Below, in pieces: positions 1 to 7,056 of a stretch of DNA of 64,000 nucleotides (positions are counted from its first letter, which is position 1; the number at the start of each line of letters is the position of its first letter). The translations under genes were made by a program, and so were the position numbers. A model generated the notes under the pieces. That model did no database searches. It had not been told where the DNA came from and saw nothing but the letters and a program-made list of their open reading frames with translations. The stretch covers positions 3,722,514 to 3,786,513 of the forward strand of contig CP051246.1 of assembly GCA_017795085.1 (NCBI GenBank), read 5' to 3'. This DNA is from Salegentibacter sp. (GTDB taxonomy: Bacteria; Bacteroidota; Bacteroidia; Flavobacteriales; Flavobacteriaceae).

Positions 1-803
1 GTCATTTTTACTACGAATTCCCAATCATCATCCTTCTGCTCACGAGAACGTTGCTTTTCCTTTTCATTGTAATCCTCCCCCTCTTTGCAGTGTTTCTTGG
101 TCCAGGCAAGCGCCTTTTTGAATTCTTCTTTATCATAAATCTCTTGCTCTATCCTTCGCAAAACTTCCGAAGAATCCACATATTCATTACGCATGCCCAG
201 GAAATCCTGAAAAAAATCAGGATCGACAGCCGAAGCGGCTATTCCCATAGAAACACTTCCAATTGCCAGATAGGATTTATTTCGCATAAGGGAGACTGCT
301 AAACCAGCTTTGGCAAAGGTGAGTAATTTAGCCTCTACATCCTCCGGAATACCGCTATCGGATAAATCCTGTACATCGTTTCCGTAAATCCCGAAAGCAG
401 GTAAGCCCTTTTGGTTATGTGCGGCAAGGGTAGCTGCAAGGTATACCCCCCCGGGTCTTTCGGTACCATTATACCCCCAAATGGCTTTGGGGATATGCGG
501 ATCAAAATCCATGGTTTCGGTTCCGTAAGCCCAACATGGAGTAACCGAAAGGGAAACTCCCACGTTTTCAGACTTAAACTTTTCATCGCAACTAACGGCT
601 TCCTTTATCCCACCGATACAGGTATCGGCAATGACGCACTTTACCGGCTCGCCATCGGGATATCGCAATTGCTTTTCATATAAAGATGCCACTGTTTTAG
701 CCATTTCCATGGTTTTGTCTTCCAAAGATTCTCTTACACCGCCTAAACGGCCATCGATAATGGGGCGAATTCCTATTTTAGGATATTTAGTGATTTTCAA
801 CAT
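1..803 (-). CDS. fucI: L-fucose isomerase (partial, C-terminus beyond window)
   Basis: Cytoplasmic ketol isomerase converting L-fucose to L-fuculose; members of this family also convert D-arabinose to D-ribulose. The reading frame starts with ATG at 803 and stays open to the window edge, giving about 267 N-terminal residues of a family that is usually near 590. The start [14 protein letters not shown] followed by [13 protein letters not shown] and the internal blocks [32 protein letters not shown] and [11 protein letters not shown] align by eye with E. coli FucI. The Mn-binding active-site residues lie in the part not visible. It sits 17 bp after the DUF6786 lipoprotein gene and is probably the third gene of an operon headed by the GH172 enzyme under the LacI-type regulator. 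Whether L-fucose or D-arabinose is the natural substrate is not decided by sequence. Confidence 0.93.
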   Translation of the reverse strand, partial: MLKITKYPKIGIRPIIDGRLGGVRESLEDKTMEMAKTVASLYEKQLRYPDGEPVKCVIADTCIGGIKEAVSCDEKFKSENVGVSLSVTPCWAYGTETMDFDPHIPKAIWGYNGTERPGGVYLAATLAAHNQKGLPAFGIYGNDVQDLSDSGIPEDVEAKLLTFAKAGLAVSLMRNKSYLAIGSVSMGIAASAVDPDFFQDFLGMRNEYVDSSEVLRRIEQEIYDKEEFKKALAWTKKHCKEGEDYNEKEKQRSREQKDDDWEFVVKM

Positions 804-820
804 GCTTAAATTTTCAATTA

Positions 821-2062
821 TTATTTATTTTTAAAAGCGGAGCTTATTTTATTCAGAGAAACTCCTAAAACTTGTTGTGATATCTCGTTTAATACTTTTT
901 CGTTACCTGTAAAATGAAATACATTATGGCTATGACTTAATTTCTGTGAAGGTTCTAAAAATGCAGCAGGAGAAACACTTTCTATTTCATAAAACGGACC
1001 CATTTGTGAGCCATCTTCCAATGGACCATCATTATAGGCATTTACTGCATCTCCTTTTAAAGGATCTTTATTCGGTGTCCATTCCTGATTCAAATAAATG
1101 CCGTCATTGTCAACATCAAAAGTGGTAATAGTTAAAACTTTATTTTTTGCATCATAACTCCCTGCCACTGTTGTTGCTCTTTCCGGAGCAATTCCCAATT
1201 TTCCCCGGGATTTCCCATCAGCTTTAAAAAAAAGCTCTCCATCTTCATAATTAATCCGATTCTCCGGAATTTCACCGAAATAATCGGTAGTTGCTATTCG
1301 CCCTTCTACATCATCCTTGTAAGGAATGTAAATCACTGTTTCATCAGATGGGGTAAACATATCTAGAATCCAAATACAGGGGGCTCCAGTATCCTCATTC
1401 CAAGTATTATCACCAGTATTGGTTATACTGTTTTTTGTAGCGAAACCCACACTTTGCACATCTTCAAATTCGATATTAAGAAGTCTTTGGATCTCTTCCT
1501 TAGAAAGTATTTTAATTTCGCGATCAGCTTTAATTTTTAATTCAGTATCAGCATAATTTTGAAGCGACATTTCCTTGGTCATTTTAACCAGGCTGGTATT
1601 CTTATTTTCAATTTTCCAACTTTCCGTATCAATAGCCGAAGGAGTCTTCCAGTTTTCATAAACCATTTCGGTCCCGGGCTTAAAAAATAATGAGAATTTA
1701 CTTCCCTCCGGCCCCAGCCAGAACCTATTCTCACCCCCGTAAGCATTCATATGAGGATCTTCTTCTCCTCGGAAAGCCTCGTAGTTTATCCATCCGTAAC
1801 TTCTCCCTTTACTACCTGCAGAAGAGGAGGTAAAAACTTTAGCCTGGTATTTTGCTGAAACAGCAACCTTGCTATTACCTGACTCCAATACCACTAAATT
1901 TTCATCTTTTTCTTCTAAAAACTTTATATCATAGCCAAAACTCCCTAATTCATAGGATTTTTCTTCCATATTTTTTTGAGGTTTATCTTTCTTTTTTTCT
2001 CCACAGGAGAGAAAAGAAAAAAAAGTGAGTAATAGTATTTTTCCTAGGAATGTTTTTTTCAT
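821..2062 (-). CDS. DUF6786 family lipoprotein
   Basis: A 413-residue protein with an N-terminal lipoprotein signal (hydrophobic LLLTFFSF, lipobox ending at Cys20) followed by a Lys/Glu-rich linker. It is therefore probably anchored in a membrane facing the periplasm or cell surface. The body carries the conserved blocks seen in DUF6786 proteins: [50 protein letters not shown] and [11 protein letters not shown]. The fold and biochemical role of this family are unknown to me; some features ([12 protein letters not shown], late His-rich SHSHNVFHF) recall aldose-epimerase-like beta-sandwich proteins, but this is only an impression. It lies between the GH172 gene (11 bp gap) and fucI (17 bp gap), so a role in handling a glycan or sugar released outside the cytoplasm is likely. 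Confidence 0.8.
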   Translation of the reverse strand: MKKTFLGKILLLTFFSFLSCGEKKKDKPQKNMEEKSYELGSFGYDIKFLEEKDENLVVLESGNSKVAVSAKYQAKVFTSSSAGSKGRSYGWINYEAFRGEEDPHMNAYGGENRFWLGPEGSKFSLFFKPGTEMVYENWKTPSAIDTESWKIENKNTSLVKMTKEMSLQNYADTELKIKADREIKILSKEEIQRLLNIEFEDVQSVGFATKNSITNTGDNTWNEDTGAPCIWILDMFTPSDETVIYIPYKDDVEGRIATTDYFGEIPENRINYEDGELFFKADGKSRGKLGIAPERATTVAGSYDAKNKVLTITTFDVDNDGIYLNQEWTPNKDPLKGDAVNAYNDGPLEDGSQMGPFYEIESVSPAAFLEPSQKLSHSHNVFHFTGNEKVLNEISQQVLGVSLNKISSAFKNK

Positions 2063-2073
2063 TTTAGTTATTT

Positions 2074-3222
2074 TTAGTTTACCTCCAATTCATCTTTGGC
2101 AGGTAGTTCAGGAAAGTCTGCATGCGGTTCTAACTGATACCAAAAGGACACTGAACTTATATCAGATTTTTGTTGCAAGTACCTGTGGTCACTTTTCCAA
2201 CCTAAATCCTGAATAGTAACTTTCAGGTCTTCTTTGAAACGTATTGGATCCTGAATATGCCAACGGTACAAACCAAAGCGCTGTTGAGAATTGTACAGTC
2301 CATCCGGCCTGATAATTTGATGAAGTCCGGCAAAAGGAGTAGAATAGCGCTCGTATTCATTAGTTTTCTTATTCTCAAAATTATAAGATCCTAAAAAATA
2401 ATCTTCCGTCCCTGTACCTGCTATAGTTGGGAATTTCCGGTCTCCATCCATGTAAAACTTAATTTCTCCTTCTCCCCACCATCCACGGTTGTTTACCTGC
2501 CAGGCCAAATAGGTACCTACATAATGCCCTTTTCCTTCAATACCATCAACCAAAGTATGTATAGCCCCTTCTGTCGGATTACTTCTTCGAAACTGCGCAT
2601 GAAAGTATGCGGCATCTTCAGGCACATCCGTCAAGGCATAATTAATCTGGTAGTACAAATACATTTCATGGCTCCCTATATTCTCCATAGTGATTTTACA
2701 TTCCCTTCGAAAAGGCATTGGCCAGAATGAATTAAATGCACTTCCGGGATTGACAACAATTGGCTGAGAGTTCAAAGGAGCATATTCACCCCAGCCCATT
2801 CCAAAGAAATCCCCAACCGGCACTTCAACCGAAGGTTCTTCTTCTCCATCCCAGTAAATTCGCAGAATAGAAAATCGCCAATTCCCTGTTGGGGTCATCC
2901 ACATTTGCTGAACAACACCTTCATCATTAATTTCTGCAAGAGTAAATGTCTCTCCTGGTTTAATTTTTACTGAAGGACTCACCTTCCAGCCCTGGCCTAA
3001 CTCTCGAGATGGCTCACTTCCAGTTCCTTCTTCAGCCATACCCGCTTTACCTTTTTCGCCAGTAAAATTCTCTGGACTTATTGATCGCGTTTCTGCCTCT
3101 GAAACTCTATAAATATTTCCAAGATTCAGGTTAACTCCTGTAAATTCTTCTTCTTGAGAATAAGACGAAACCGAAATAATTCCAAATATTATAAAACATA
3201 TTAAAATCCTCCCTTTTACCAT
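2074..3222 (-). CDS. GH172 / DUF2961 glycoside hydrolase
   Basis: A 382-residue secreted enzyme with an N-terminal signal peptide (ILICFIIFGIISVSSYSQ). Hallmarks of DUF2961, now glycoside hydrolase family 172, are visible: GVVQQMWMTP, the jelly-roll block ILRIYWDGEEEPSVEVPVGD followed by FFGMGWG, and GTGTEDYFLGSYNF, whose Glu belongs to the conserved active-site region. Characterised GH172 members act on alpha-furanosides, including alpha-D-fructofuranosides, alpha-L-arabinofuranosides and alpha-D-arabinofuranosides. It is the first gene of an operon with the DUF6786 lipoprotein and fucI, and its promoter is flanked by two copies of the putative LacI operator. The substrate is not given by sequence; the isomerase downstream makes a D-arabinose- or fucose-containing glycan plausible. 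Confidence 0.85.
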   Translation of the reverse strand: MVKGRILICFIIFGIISVSSYSQEEEFTGVNLNLGNIYRVSEAETRSISPENFTGEKGKAGMAEEGTGSEPSRELGQGWKVSPSVKIKPGETFTLAEINDEGVVQQMWMTPTGNWRFSILRIYWDGEEEPSVEVPVGDFFGMGWGEYAPLNSQPIVVNPGSAFNSFWPMPFRRECKITMENIGSHEMYLYYQINYALTDVPEDAAYFHAQFRRSNPTEGAIHTLVDGIEGKGHYVGTYLAWQVNNRGWWGEGEIKFYMDGDRKFPTIAGTGTEDYFLGSYNFENKKTNEYERYSTPFAGLHQIIRPDGLYNSQQRFGLYRWHIQDPIRFKEDLKVTIQDLGWKSDHRYLQQKSDISSVSFWYQLEPHADFPELPAKDELEVN

Positions 3223-3232
3223 ATTAATTTAT

Positions 3233-3278
3233 TTTAAACGATTAACTTATAATTCAAATATATATTTAATCGTTTAAA
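3233..3278 (-). promoter_or_regulatory. GH172-operon promoter with two LacI-type operators
   Basis: Two copies of the 13-mer TTAATCGTTTAAA occur here, one inverted at 3233-3245 and one direct at 3266-3278. Between them, on the minus strand, lies TATATTTG (3255-3262), which fits the Bacteroidota -7 box TAnnTTTG. One operator would cover the spacer between the -33 and -7 boxes and the other the initiation region, a layout expected for repression. A third identical copy precedes the lacI-type gene. Binding by that regulator is inferred. Confidence 0.65.
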
Positions 3279-3377
3279 TAAAAAAATAAATTTTAGACTT
3301 TTATTTATTTTACACCTATTATTATATCATATTCCATTAATTTGCATCAAAAATCTACCCCTTCCTCAAATTTAGTA

Positions 3378-4391
3378 TCAGGAACATGATTTTCTCACAA
3401 TCAGCTGAGCCGATAAACAAATTTGCTCTTTTCGGGCTGAAGGGTTTTCAATTTTTCTAGTTAAAACTTTTACTGCATTTTTGGCCAATTCATCCAATGG
3501 CTGTTTCACATAGGTTAATGGACAATAGTAAAAATCAAAAGCTTCTCCCTGGTCAAAACTTATTATAGCAAGATCATCCGGGATCTTATATTTTAAAGAA
3601 TCAATATATTTAAGCCCGATAACGGCAAGAGTGTTGGTAGCAAAGAAAATCGCATCAACTCTTAATTTACCCTCCAACATTTTATCGATTGCAGATTTAA
3701 CTTCTTTTTCAATATTAAAAAAGTCGATTTCATGTAGCCAGTTAGTATCATCCTCAAGATTATTTTGCTTTAAAGCACTCTTATAACCATTAATCCTATC
3801 GCGCATATGATGCAGAGAATTTAAATACGCTAACATACCAATTCTTTTATGGCCCGTATCTATTAAACGGTTTACCGCACCAAAGGCCGCCTGATAATTA
3901 TCTACTACTACATAATTTGTGTCAATTTCAGGAAAATAGCGGTCAATTAAAACAAAGGGAATATTTTCCTCCTGAAGATATTTTATCTGTTCCTCTGATC
4001 CTTCGGTTGGAGCAAGTATAAATCCATCTACCTGCCTGTTTGCTAAAAAATTAATTAAATCCCAGGACCTATCTGCCTTTTCATCGGAGCTTCCAAAAAC
4101 CACAGTATAATTTAATTTTGTCGCTTCATCTTCAATTATCCTGGCAATGTGAGAAAAAAAAGGGTTTGAGATATCTGCTACTATTAACCCTATTGTAAAT
4201 GTTTTACCCATCTTAAGGCTTTTAGCAATTTGATTAGGATGGTAATTTAACTCCTTGGCTGCCTTCTTTACCTTCTCGGCTACTTTAATACTAACTTTAC
4301 TTTCTTTATCTTTTGAAAGAACATAGGAAACGGTAGCTGTGGAAACACCAACTTTTTGTGCTATATCTTTTAGTGAAATCTTTTTCTTCAT
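3378..4391 (-). CDS. LacI-family transcriptional regulator
   Basis: A 337-residue cytoplasmic regulator. The N-terminus (residues 4-27, ISLKDIAQKVGVSTATVSYV) is the classic LacI helix-turn-helix, followed by the hinge YHPNQIAKSLK and a periplasmic-binding-protein-like effector domain (TIGLIVADISNPFF, VDGFILAP, IPFVLIDR, IISFDQGEAF, YVKQPLDELA). Length and domain order are normal for the family. The gene is read in the same direction as the GH172-DUF6786-fucI operon and ends 155 bp upstream of it. The same 13-bp site lies immediately in front of its own start codon and twice in the operon promoter, so it probably autoregulates and represses the operon until a sugar ligand is present. Confidence 0.92.
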   Translation of the reverse strand: MKKKISLKDIAQKVGVSTATVSYVLSKDKESKVSIKVAEKVKKAAKELNYHPNQIAKSLKMGKTFTIGLIVADISNPFFSHIARIIEDEATKLNYTVVFGSSDEKADRSWDLINFLANRQVDGFILAPTEGSEEQIKYLQEENIPFVLIDRYFPEIDTNYVVVDNYQAAFGAVNRLIDTGHKRIGMLAYLNSLHHMRDRINGYKSALKQNNLEDDTNWLHEIDFFNIEKEVKSAIDKMLEGKLRVDAIFFATNTLAVIGLKYIDSLKYKIPDDLAIISFDQGEAFDFYYCPLTYVKQPLDELAKNAVKVLTRKIENPSARKEQICLSAQLIVRKSCS

Positions 4392-4392
4392 T

Positions 4393-4405
4393 TTAATCGT
4401 TTAAA
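4393..4405 (+). promoter_or_regulatory. LacI-type operator at the regulator's own start
   Basis: TTAATCGTTTAAA, identical to the two sites in the GH172 promoter, ends 1 bp upstream of the lacI-type ATG (4391 on the minus strand). A bound repressor here would block transcription or promoter clearance of its own gene. Confidence 0.6.
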
Positions 4406-4730
4406 TATCTAAAATAGTATATTTTTTTTAAAGAGAGGTAGATTCCTCATCAATAATGTATTCCTAACCGCTTAACTGAACTACCGCCCATTCTCTCTAC
4501 ATTTCAGAAAAACTTTATTCCGCAGCAATAACTACTTATTCATTCAAGTCTTGGAGATTCTTCATACATCAATAACTCTCCCCAGGCATACTATAGCTTT
4601 ACTTCGATTTTAATCTTATACCAATATTGAAACATTCTGGGAAGCCCGCCTAATCGGATTTTCATTCTTGCATTTACTTCGCTTCCGGTTGTTTTTCAAT
4701 TTCAACATTTCCATTTCCTTCCCGGCCGTT

Positions 4731-4871
4731 GCTGTCCCTACCTTTTTTGTGATGCAAAATACCAATATTTAGAACTTAGTCCGCACTGCATAAGCCAGTC
4801 GTTCCTCCTTTTTATAAGTCCTCCCTAATTCTAAATATTAGCAACTGTATCAGCATCAAAAAAGGTACAGC
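4731..4871. repeat. 141-bp imperfect palindrome upstream of the leading-region genes
   Basis: The left arm (4731-4778) contains GCTGT...ACCTTTTTTG..ATGC and AATATTTAGAA; the right arm (4826-4871) contains their reverse complements (TTCTAAATATT and GCATCAAAAAAGGTACAGC) in mirrored order. The arms match over about 40 positions with small bulges around a roughly 47-bp loop. It precedes a 31-codon ORF, ssb and a RadC-like gene. Its role is unknown; a single-strand promoter or initiation structure used during conjugation is one possibility. Confidence 0.6.
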
Positions 4872-4909
4872 AAACGGCGCTATAGGAAGTAAATCAATAA
4901 ATAAAAATT

Positions 4910-5005
4910 ATGAAATCATCTCAAAACAACATACCCGAAAGCGAAGTAAAAAAATCAAAAAAGGAAAACGCTCCGGATATAATAAGTAAATCAATGTTTA
5001 ATTAA
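4910..5005 (+). CDS. Possible 31-aa basic peptide upstream of ssb
   Basis: ATG at 4910 opens a 31-codon frame ending TAA at 5003-5005, encoding a hydrophilic Lys/Ser/Asn-rich peptide (MKSSQNNIPESEVKKSKKEN at its start). The ATG has an A-rich leader (ataaaaatt), similar to accepted starts in this region, and the frame ends 36 bp before ssb. I recognise no homologue. It may be a real small ORF of the leading region or chance; length alone does not prove coding. Confidence 0.35.
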   Translation: MKSSQNNIPESEVKKSKKENAPDIISKSMFN

Positions 5006-5041
5006 CCTGTATTGAAAAGCAGATATCTAAATCTTTTAATT

Positions 5042-5389
5042 ATGAGTAATCTAAGAAATCAAGTACAGTTAATCGGAAATGTGGGGAATGCCCCTGAAAT
5101 TAAAGACTTTGAAAGTGGTAAAAAAGTATGCAGTTTTTCACTGGCTACCAATGAATACTACTACAAAGAAGGGGAGAAAATCCAACAAACCGACTGGCAC
5201 CATGTAGTGGCCTGGGGAAAACAGGCGGAGCTTATCGAAAAATATGTCGATAAAGGAAAAGAAATTGCCATCCGTGGCAAACTGACTTCCCGGTCCTATG
5301 AAACCCAAAACGGAGAAAAACGATTTGTTACCGAAATTTTGGTAAATGAAATTCTATTTCTGGGAAATAAGGAAGCTATCGAAAAGTAA
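5042..5389 (+). CDS. ssb: Single-stranded DNA-binding protein
   Basis: A 115-residue OB-fold protein with the SSB pattern: NQVQLIGNVGNAPEIKDF, KVCSFSLATNEYY, TDWHHVVAWGKQAELIEKYVDKG and IRGKLTSRSYE. The start at 5042 (MSNLRNQ) is preferred over an in-frame codon at 5012 because homologues begin just before the first beta strand. The protein stops shortly after the OB fold (GNKEAIEK) and lacks the acidic tail ending in a DDxxPF-type motif that housekeeping SSBs use to recruit partners. This is common for SSBs on mobile elements. It stands at the left of the conjugation module and reads towards the presumptive oriT, so it probably protects incoming single-stranded ICE DNA in the recipient. Confidence 0.93.
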   Translation: MSNLRNQVQLIGNVGNAPEIKDFESGKKVCSFSLATNEYYYKEGEKIQQTDWHHVVAWGKQAELIEKYVDKGKEIAIRGKLTSRSYETQNGEKRFVTEILVNEILFLGNKEAIEK

Positions 5390-5465
5390 TCTAAAAAAGC
5401 AAAGAGGGCGTCATCGTCGAAAATTGCGCCCTCTTTTAATTATTAACCTTTTAAATGTGTCAATA

Positions 5466-5915
5466 ATGAAAACCAAAGTTAGTGAAATAAAAATAGCCTA
5501 TCGTAGTAGGGTTAAGCTTTGTGAGGCCCCGAAAATAAATTCTTCTGCTACCGCTGCAGAAGTTCTATATTCCAACTGGGATAAAGATGAAATTGAAGTA
5601 AGTGAGAGTTTTAAATTGCTTTTGCTTAATAACAATAACCGGGTGAAGGCTATTTACGAAGTCTCTAAAGGGGGTATCACCTACACCCTTGTAGATTTAC
5701 GCCTGATCTTTGGGGTCATCCTAAAGAGCCTGACCACCGCAGTAATCCTTAGCCACAACCATCCCTCAGGTACCCTTAAAGCCAGTAATCCCGATAAACA
5801 ACTGACCCAAAAAATTAAAAATGCTGCGGAATTATTTGATGTCAAAGTCTTGGATCATTTGATTTTAACACCGGATGGAGATTACTATAGTTTTGCAGAT
5901 AACGGGATTCTCTGA
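5466..5915 (+). CDS. RadC-like JAB-domain protein
   Basis: A 149-residue protein with the JAB/MPN metallo-motif of the RadC family: SHNHPSGTLKASNPD near residues 99-113 supplies two His and one Asp for a metal site, preceded by LIFGVILKSLTTAVIL. The start at 5466 (MKTKVSEIKIAYRS) is favoured over an upstream in-frame codon because the extension 5346-5465 overlaps ssb and has an unusual Arg-rich composition. It lacks the helix-hairpin-helix domain of chromosomal RadC, as is normal for the short version carried by ICEs, plasmids and phages. It follows ssb by 76 bp and points the same way. Its exact role is unsettled; a function in establishment or DNA processing of mobile elements is generally assumed. 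Confidence 0.88.
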   Translation: MKTKVSEIKIAYRSRVKLCEAPKINSSATAAEVLYSNWDKDEIEVSESFKLLLLNNNNRVKAIYEVSKGGITYTLVDLRLIFGVILKSLTTAVILSHNHPSGTLKASNPDKQLTQKIKNAAELFDVKVLDHLILTPDGDYYSFADNGIL

Positions 5916-5941
5916 AAATTAAATTTCATAAACCACCTTTT

Positions 5942-5972
5942 AAACACCTTTGAATCTCAAGGGTGTTTTTTA
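5942..5972 (+). terminator. Terminator after the RadC-like gene
   Basis: AACACC...GGTGTT stem with internal CTT/AAG pairing, followed by a run of T (gtgttttttatt). It begins 27 bp after the stop codon and is well placed to end the ssb-radC transcript. Confidence 0.6.
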
Positions 5973-6026
5973 TTACCTGGATTTTAGGGATAATTGCAAT
6001 TAACAAAAACCAGATATAATTATTAA

Positions 6027-6064
6027 AAAAGGGAAAATCCACTATTACCTGGATTTTCCCTTTT
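6027..6064. terminator. Perfect 15-bp inverted repeat, terminator-like in both directions
   Basis: AAAAGGGAAAATCCA at 6027-6041 and its exact reverse complement at 6050-6064 enclose an 8-nt loop; one side ends in TTTT, the other begins with AAAA, so it can terminate on both strands. It could also form part of oriT. Confidence 0.55.
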
Positions 6065-6469
6065 CGGGATAGCTTCAAAAAACTACTACATAAATATACA
6101 CAATTATTTTTATCTCTTTTCTAATTTTTGTCTCATATTTTAAAATTTCCGCTTACGGTTTATCAATAATTATTTGTACTTTTAAGGTGCTGGTGATGAT
6201 CTTTCACCTAATTATGTAGTTACCTTTTTCTGACTTTCGCTGGTAACTATTTCTCAATTTTAAATATGTAAGTGGGATTTTTCCTACTATCAGGCAGACC
6301 AAGATTTGGATTTGACCTGGATTGATCTTTTATGTCCGGCCCTCCGGGCAAAAGGAAGAGCAAGAGGGCAACACGCATAGCGATGTTGAGGCTTCCTTTT
6401 CATTGTAAAGGATAGCAAATGCTTTGCTTTGGTGGCATCCTTTAGGATGCCTGTAAGAAAGGGTTGTGG

Positions 6470-6526
6470 TTTTTTCATAAAAAACCTTCGCAGCCCTATA
6501 AATACGGTAAATTTTTTATGAAAAAA
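6470..6526. repeat. Inverted repeat overlapping the mobilisation-gene start
   Basis: TTTTTTCATAAAAAA (6470-6484) and its exact reverse complement (6512-6526) are separated by 27 bp. The right arm ends on the A of the start codon at 6526. The structure could be an operator for the small mobilisation protein or an RNA hairpin hiding its ribosome entry site. Confidence 0.6.
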
Positions 6527-7056
6527 TGGATGAACAATTTAAAAATGAAACCTTCGCTGGCTTGAGAATCAAATCTTCCGTTGCCAGACGTTTCAGAAAA
6601 TTCGCCCGTGGTATGGCCAGTTCCCAATCCCATACCCTGGACCTGATGCTGGATTTTTTTCAGCGCAACAAGCTATCCCCAAAAGAAAACCTGGGACCCA
6701 ATATGAATTCCCTGGAGCACAATCTTAAAAAACGAATCGATGGCTTTATCGCCATCCTTCGCGATATCGAAAAAAATCAAACCAAACCTACCCAGGCGAT
6801 GCTGGCCGCGCTCTTTGAAGAGCTCCCCCAGGATGGTAAAAAGCCAAAACGAATACCGGATATGGAAGATTTGATCTTTACCCCAACCGTTGAGCAAGAG
6901 CAGTCTGAACCGGCCTATCCGGAAATTAATCCAGACCTGCTCCTACTGCTGGAAAACCTGGAATATCACCAGCCCTCTTTTTCTAAAGCGTATTACCGGT
7001 TAAACCTGGATAGAAATAACATAGAACAACTAAAACAAAAATATCATGTACGTTAG
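6526..7056 (+). CDS. BfmA/BtgA-family mobilisation protein
   Basis: A 176-residue basic-then-acidic cytoplasmic protein. The N-terminal part (GLRIKSSVARRFRKFARGMA followed by SSQSHTLDLMLDFF) looks like a small DNA-binding domain of the ribbon-helix-helix or MobC type, and the whole matches the BfmA/BtgA mobilisation proteins of Bacteroidetes elements as I remember them. The C-terminal half is Glu/Pro-rich and predicted helical. It precedes the relaxase gene with an 11-bp overlap, so translation is probably coupled. The expected role is relaxosome accessory factor that binds oriT and helps the relaxase. A start at 6518 is out of frame, so 6526 is used. Confidence 0.82.
   Translation: MDEQFKNETFAGLRIKSSVARRFRKFARGMASSQSHTLDLMLDFFQRNKLSPKENLGPNMNSLEHNLKKRIDGFIAILRDIEKNQTKPTQAMLAALFEELPQDGKKPKRIPDMEDLIFTPTVEQEQSEPAYPEINPDLLLLLENLEYHQPSFSKAYYRLNLDRNNIEQLKQKYHVR

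Larger units (their letters stand above)
4392..4909. other. Intergenic region, probable left part of the ICE
   Basis: About 520 bp with no convincing gene on either strand. The only strong structure is the large imperfect palindrome at 4731-4871, described separately. No copy of the tRNA-Arg 3' end that would mark a left attachment site was found by eye, so the ICE boundary is not located here with confidence. Confidence 0.5.
5916..6525. other. Probable oriT/regulatory region between leading genes and mobilisation genes
   Basis: About 610 bp without a credible gene; a 62-codon minus-strand frame at 6290-6478 reads through palindromes and has no recognisable domain. The region holds a perfect 15-bp inverted repeat (6027-6064), a GGCATCC-tttA-GGATGCC hairpin near 6434-6451, a GCCC/GGGC hairpin near 6340-6350 and the 15-bp inverted repeat over the next gene's start (6470-6526). 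Structured non-coding DNA directly upstream of relaxase genes is the usual place for oriT in Bacteroidetes elements. The nick site cannot be assigned from sequence. Confidence 0.5.

Noticed and set aside
4643..4659. GAAGCCCGCCTAATCGG as a possible left copy of the tRNA-Arg 3' end (attL)
   Set aside because: It shares only scattered bases with AGCCTCGCCAGGAATCG and needs several gaps; no continuous match long enough for an attachment core.
6290..6478. 62-codon minus-strand frame upstream of the mobilisation genes
   Set aside because: It reads through palindromic oriT-like DNA, has no recognisable domain and an odd Lys/Arg/Pro composition; probably chance.
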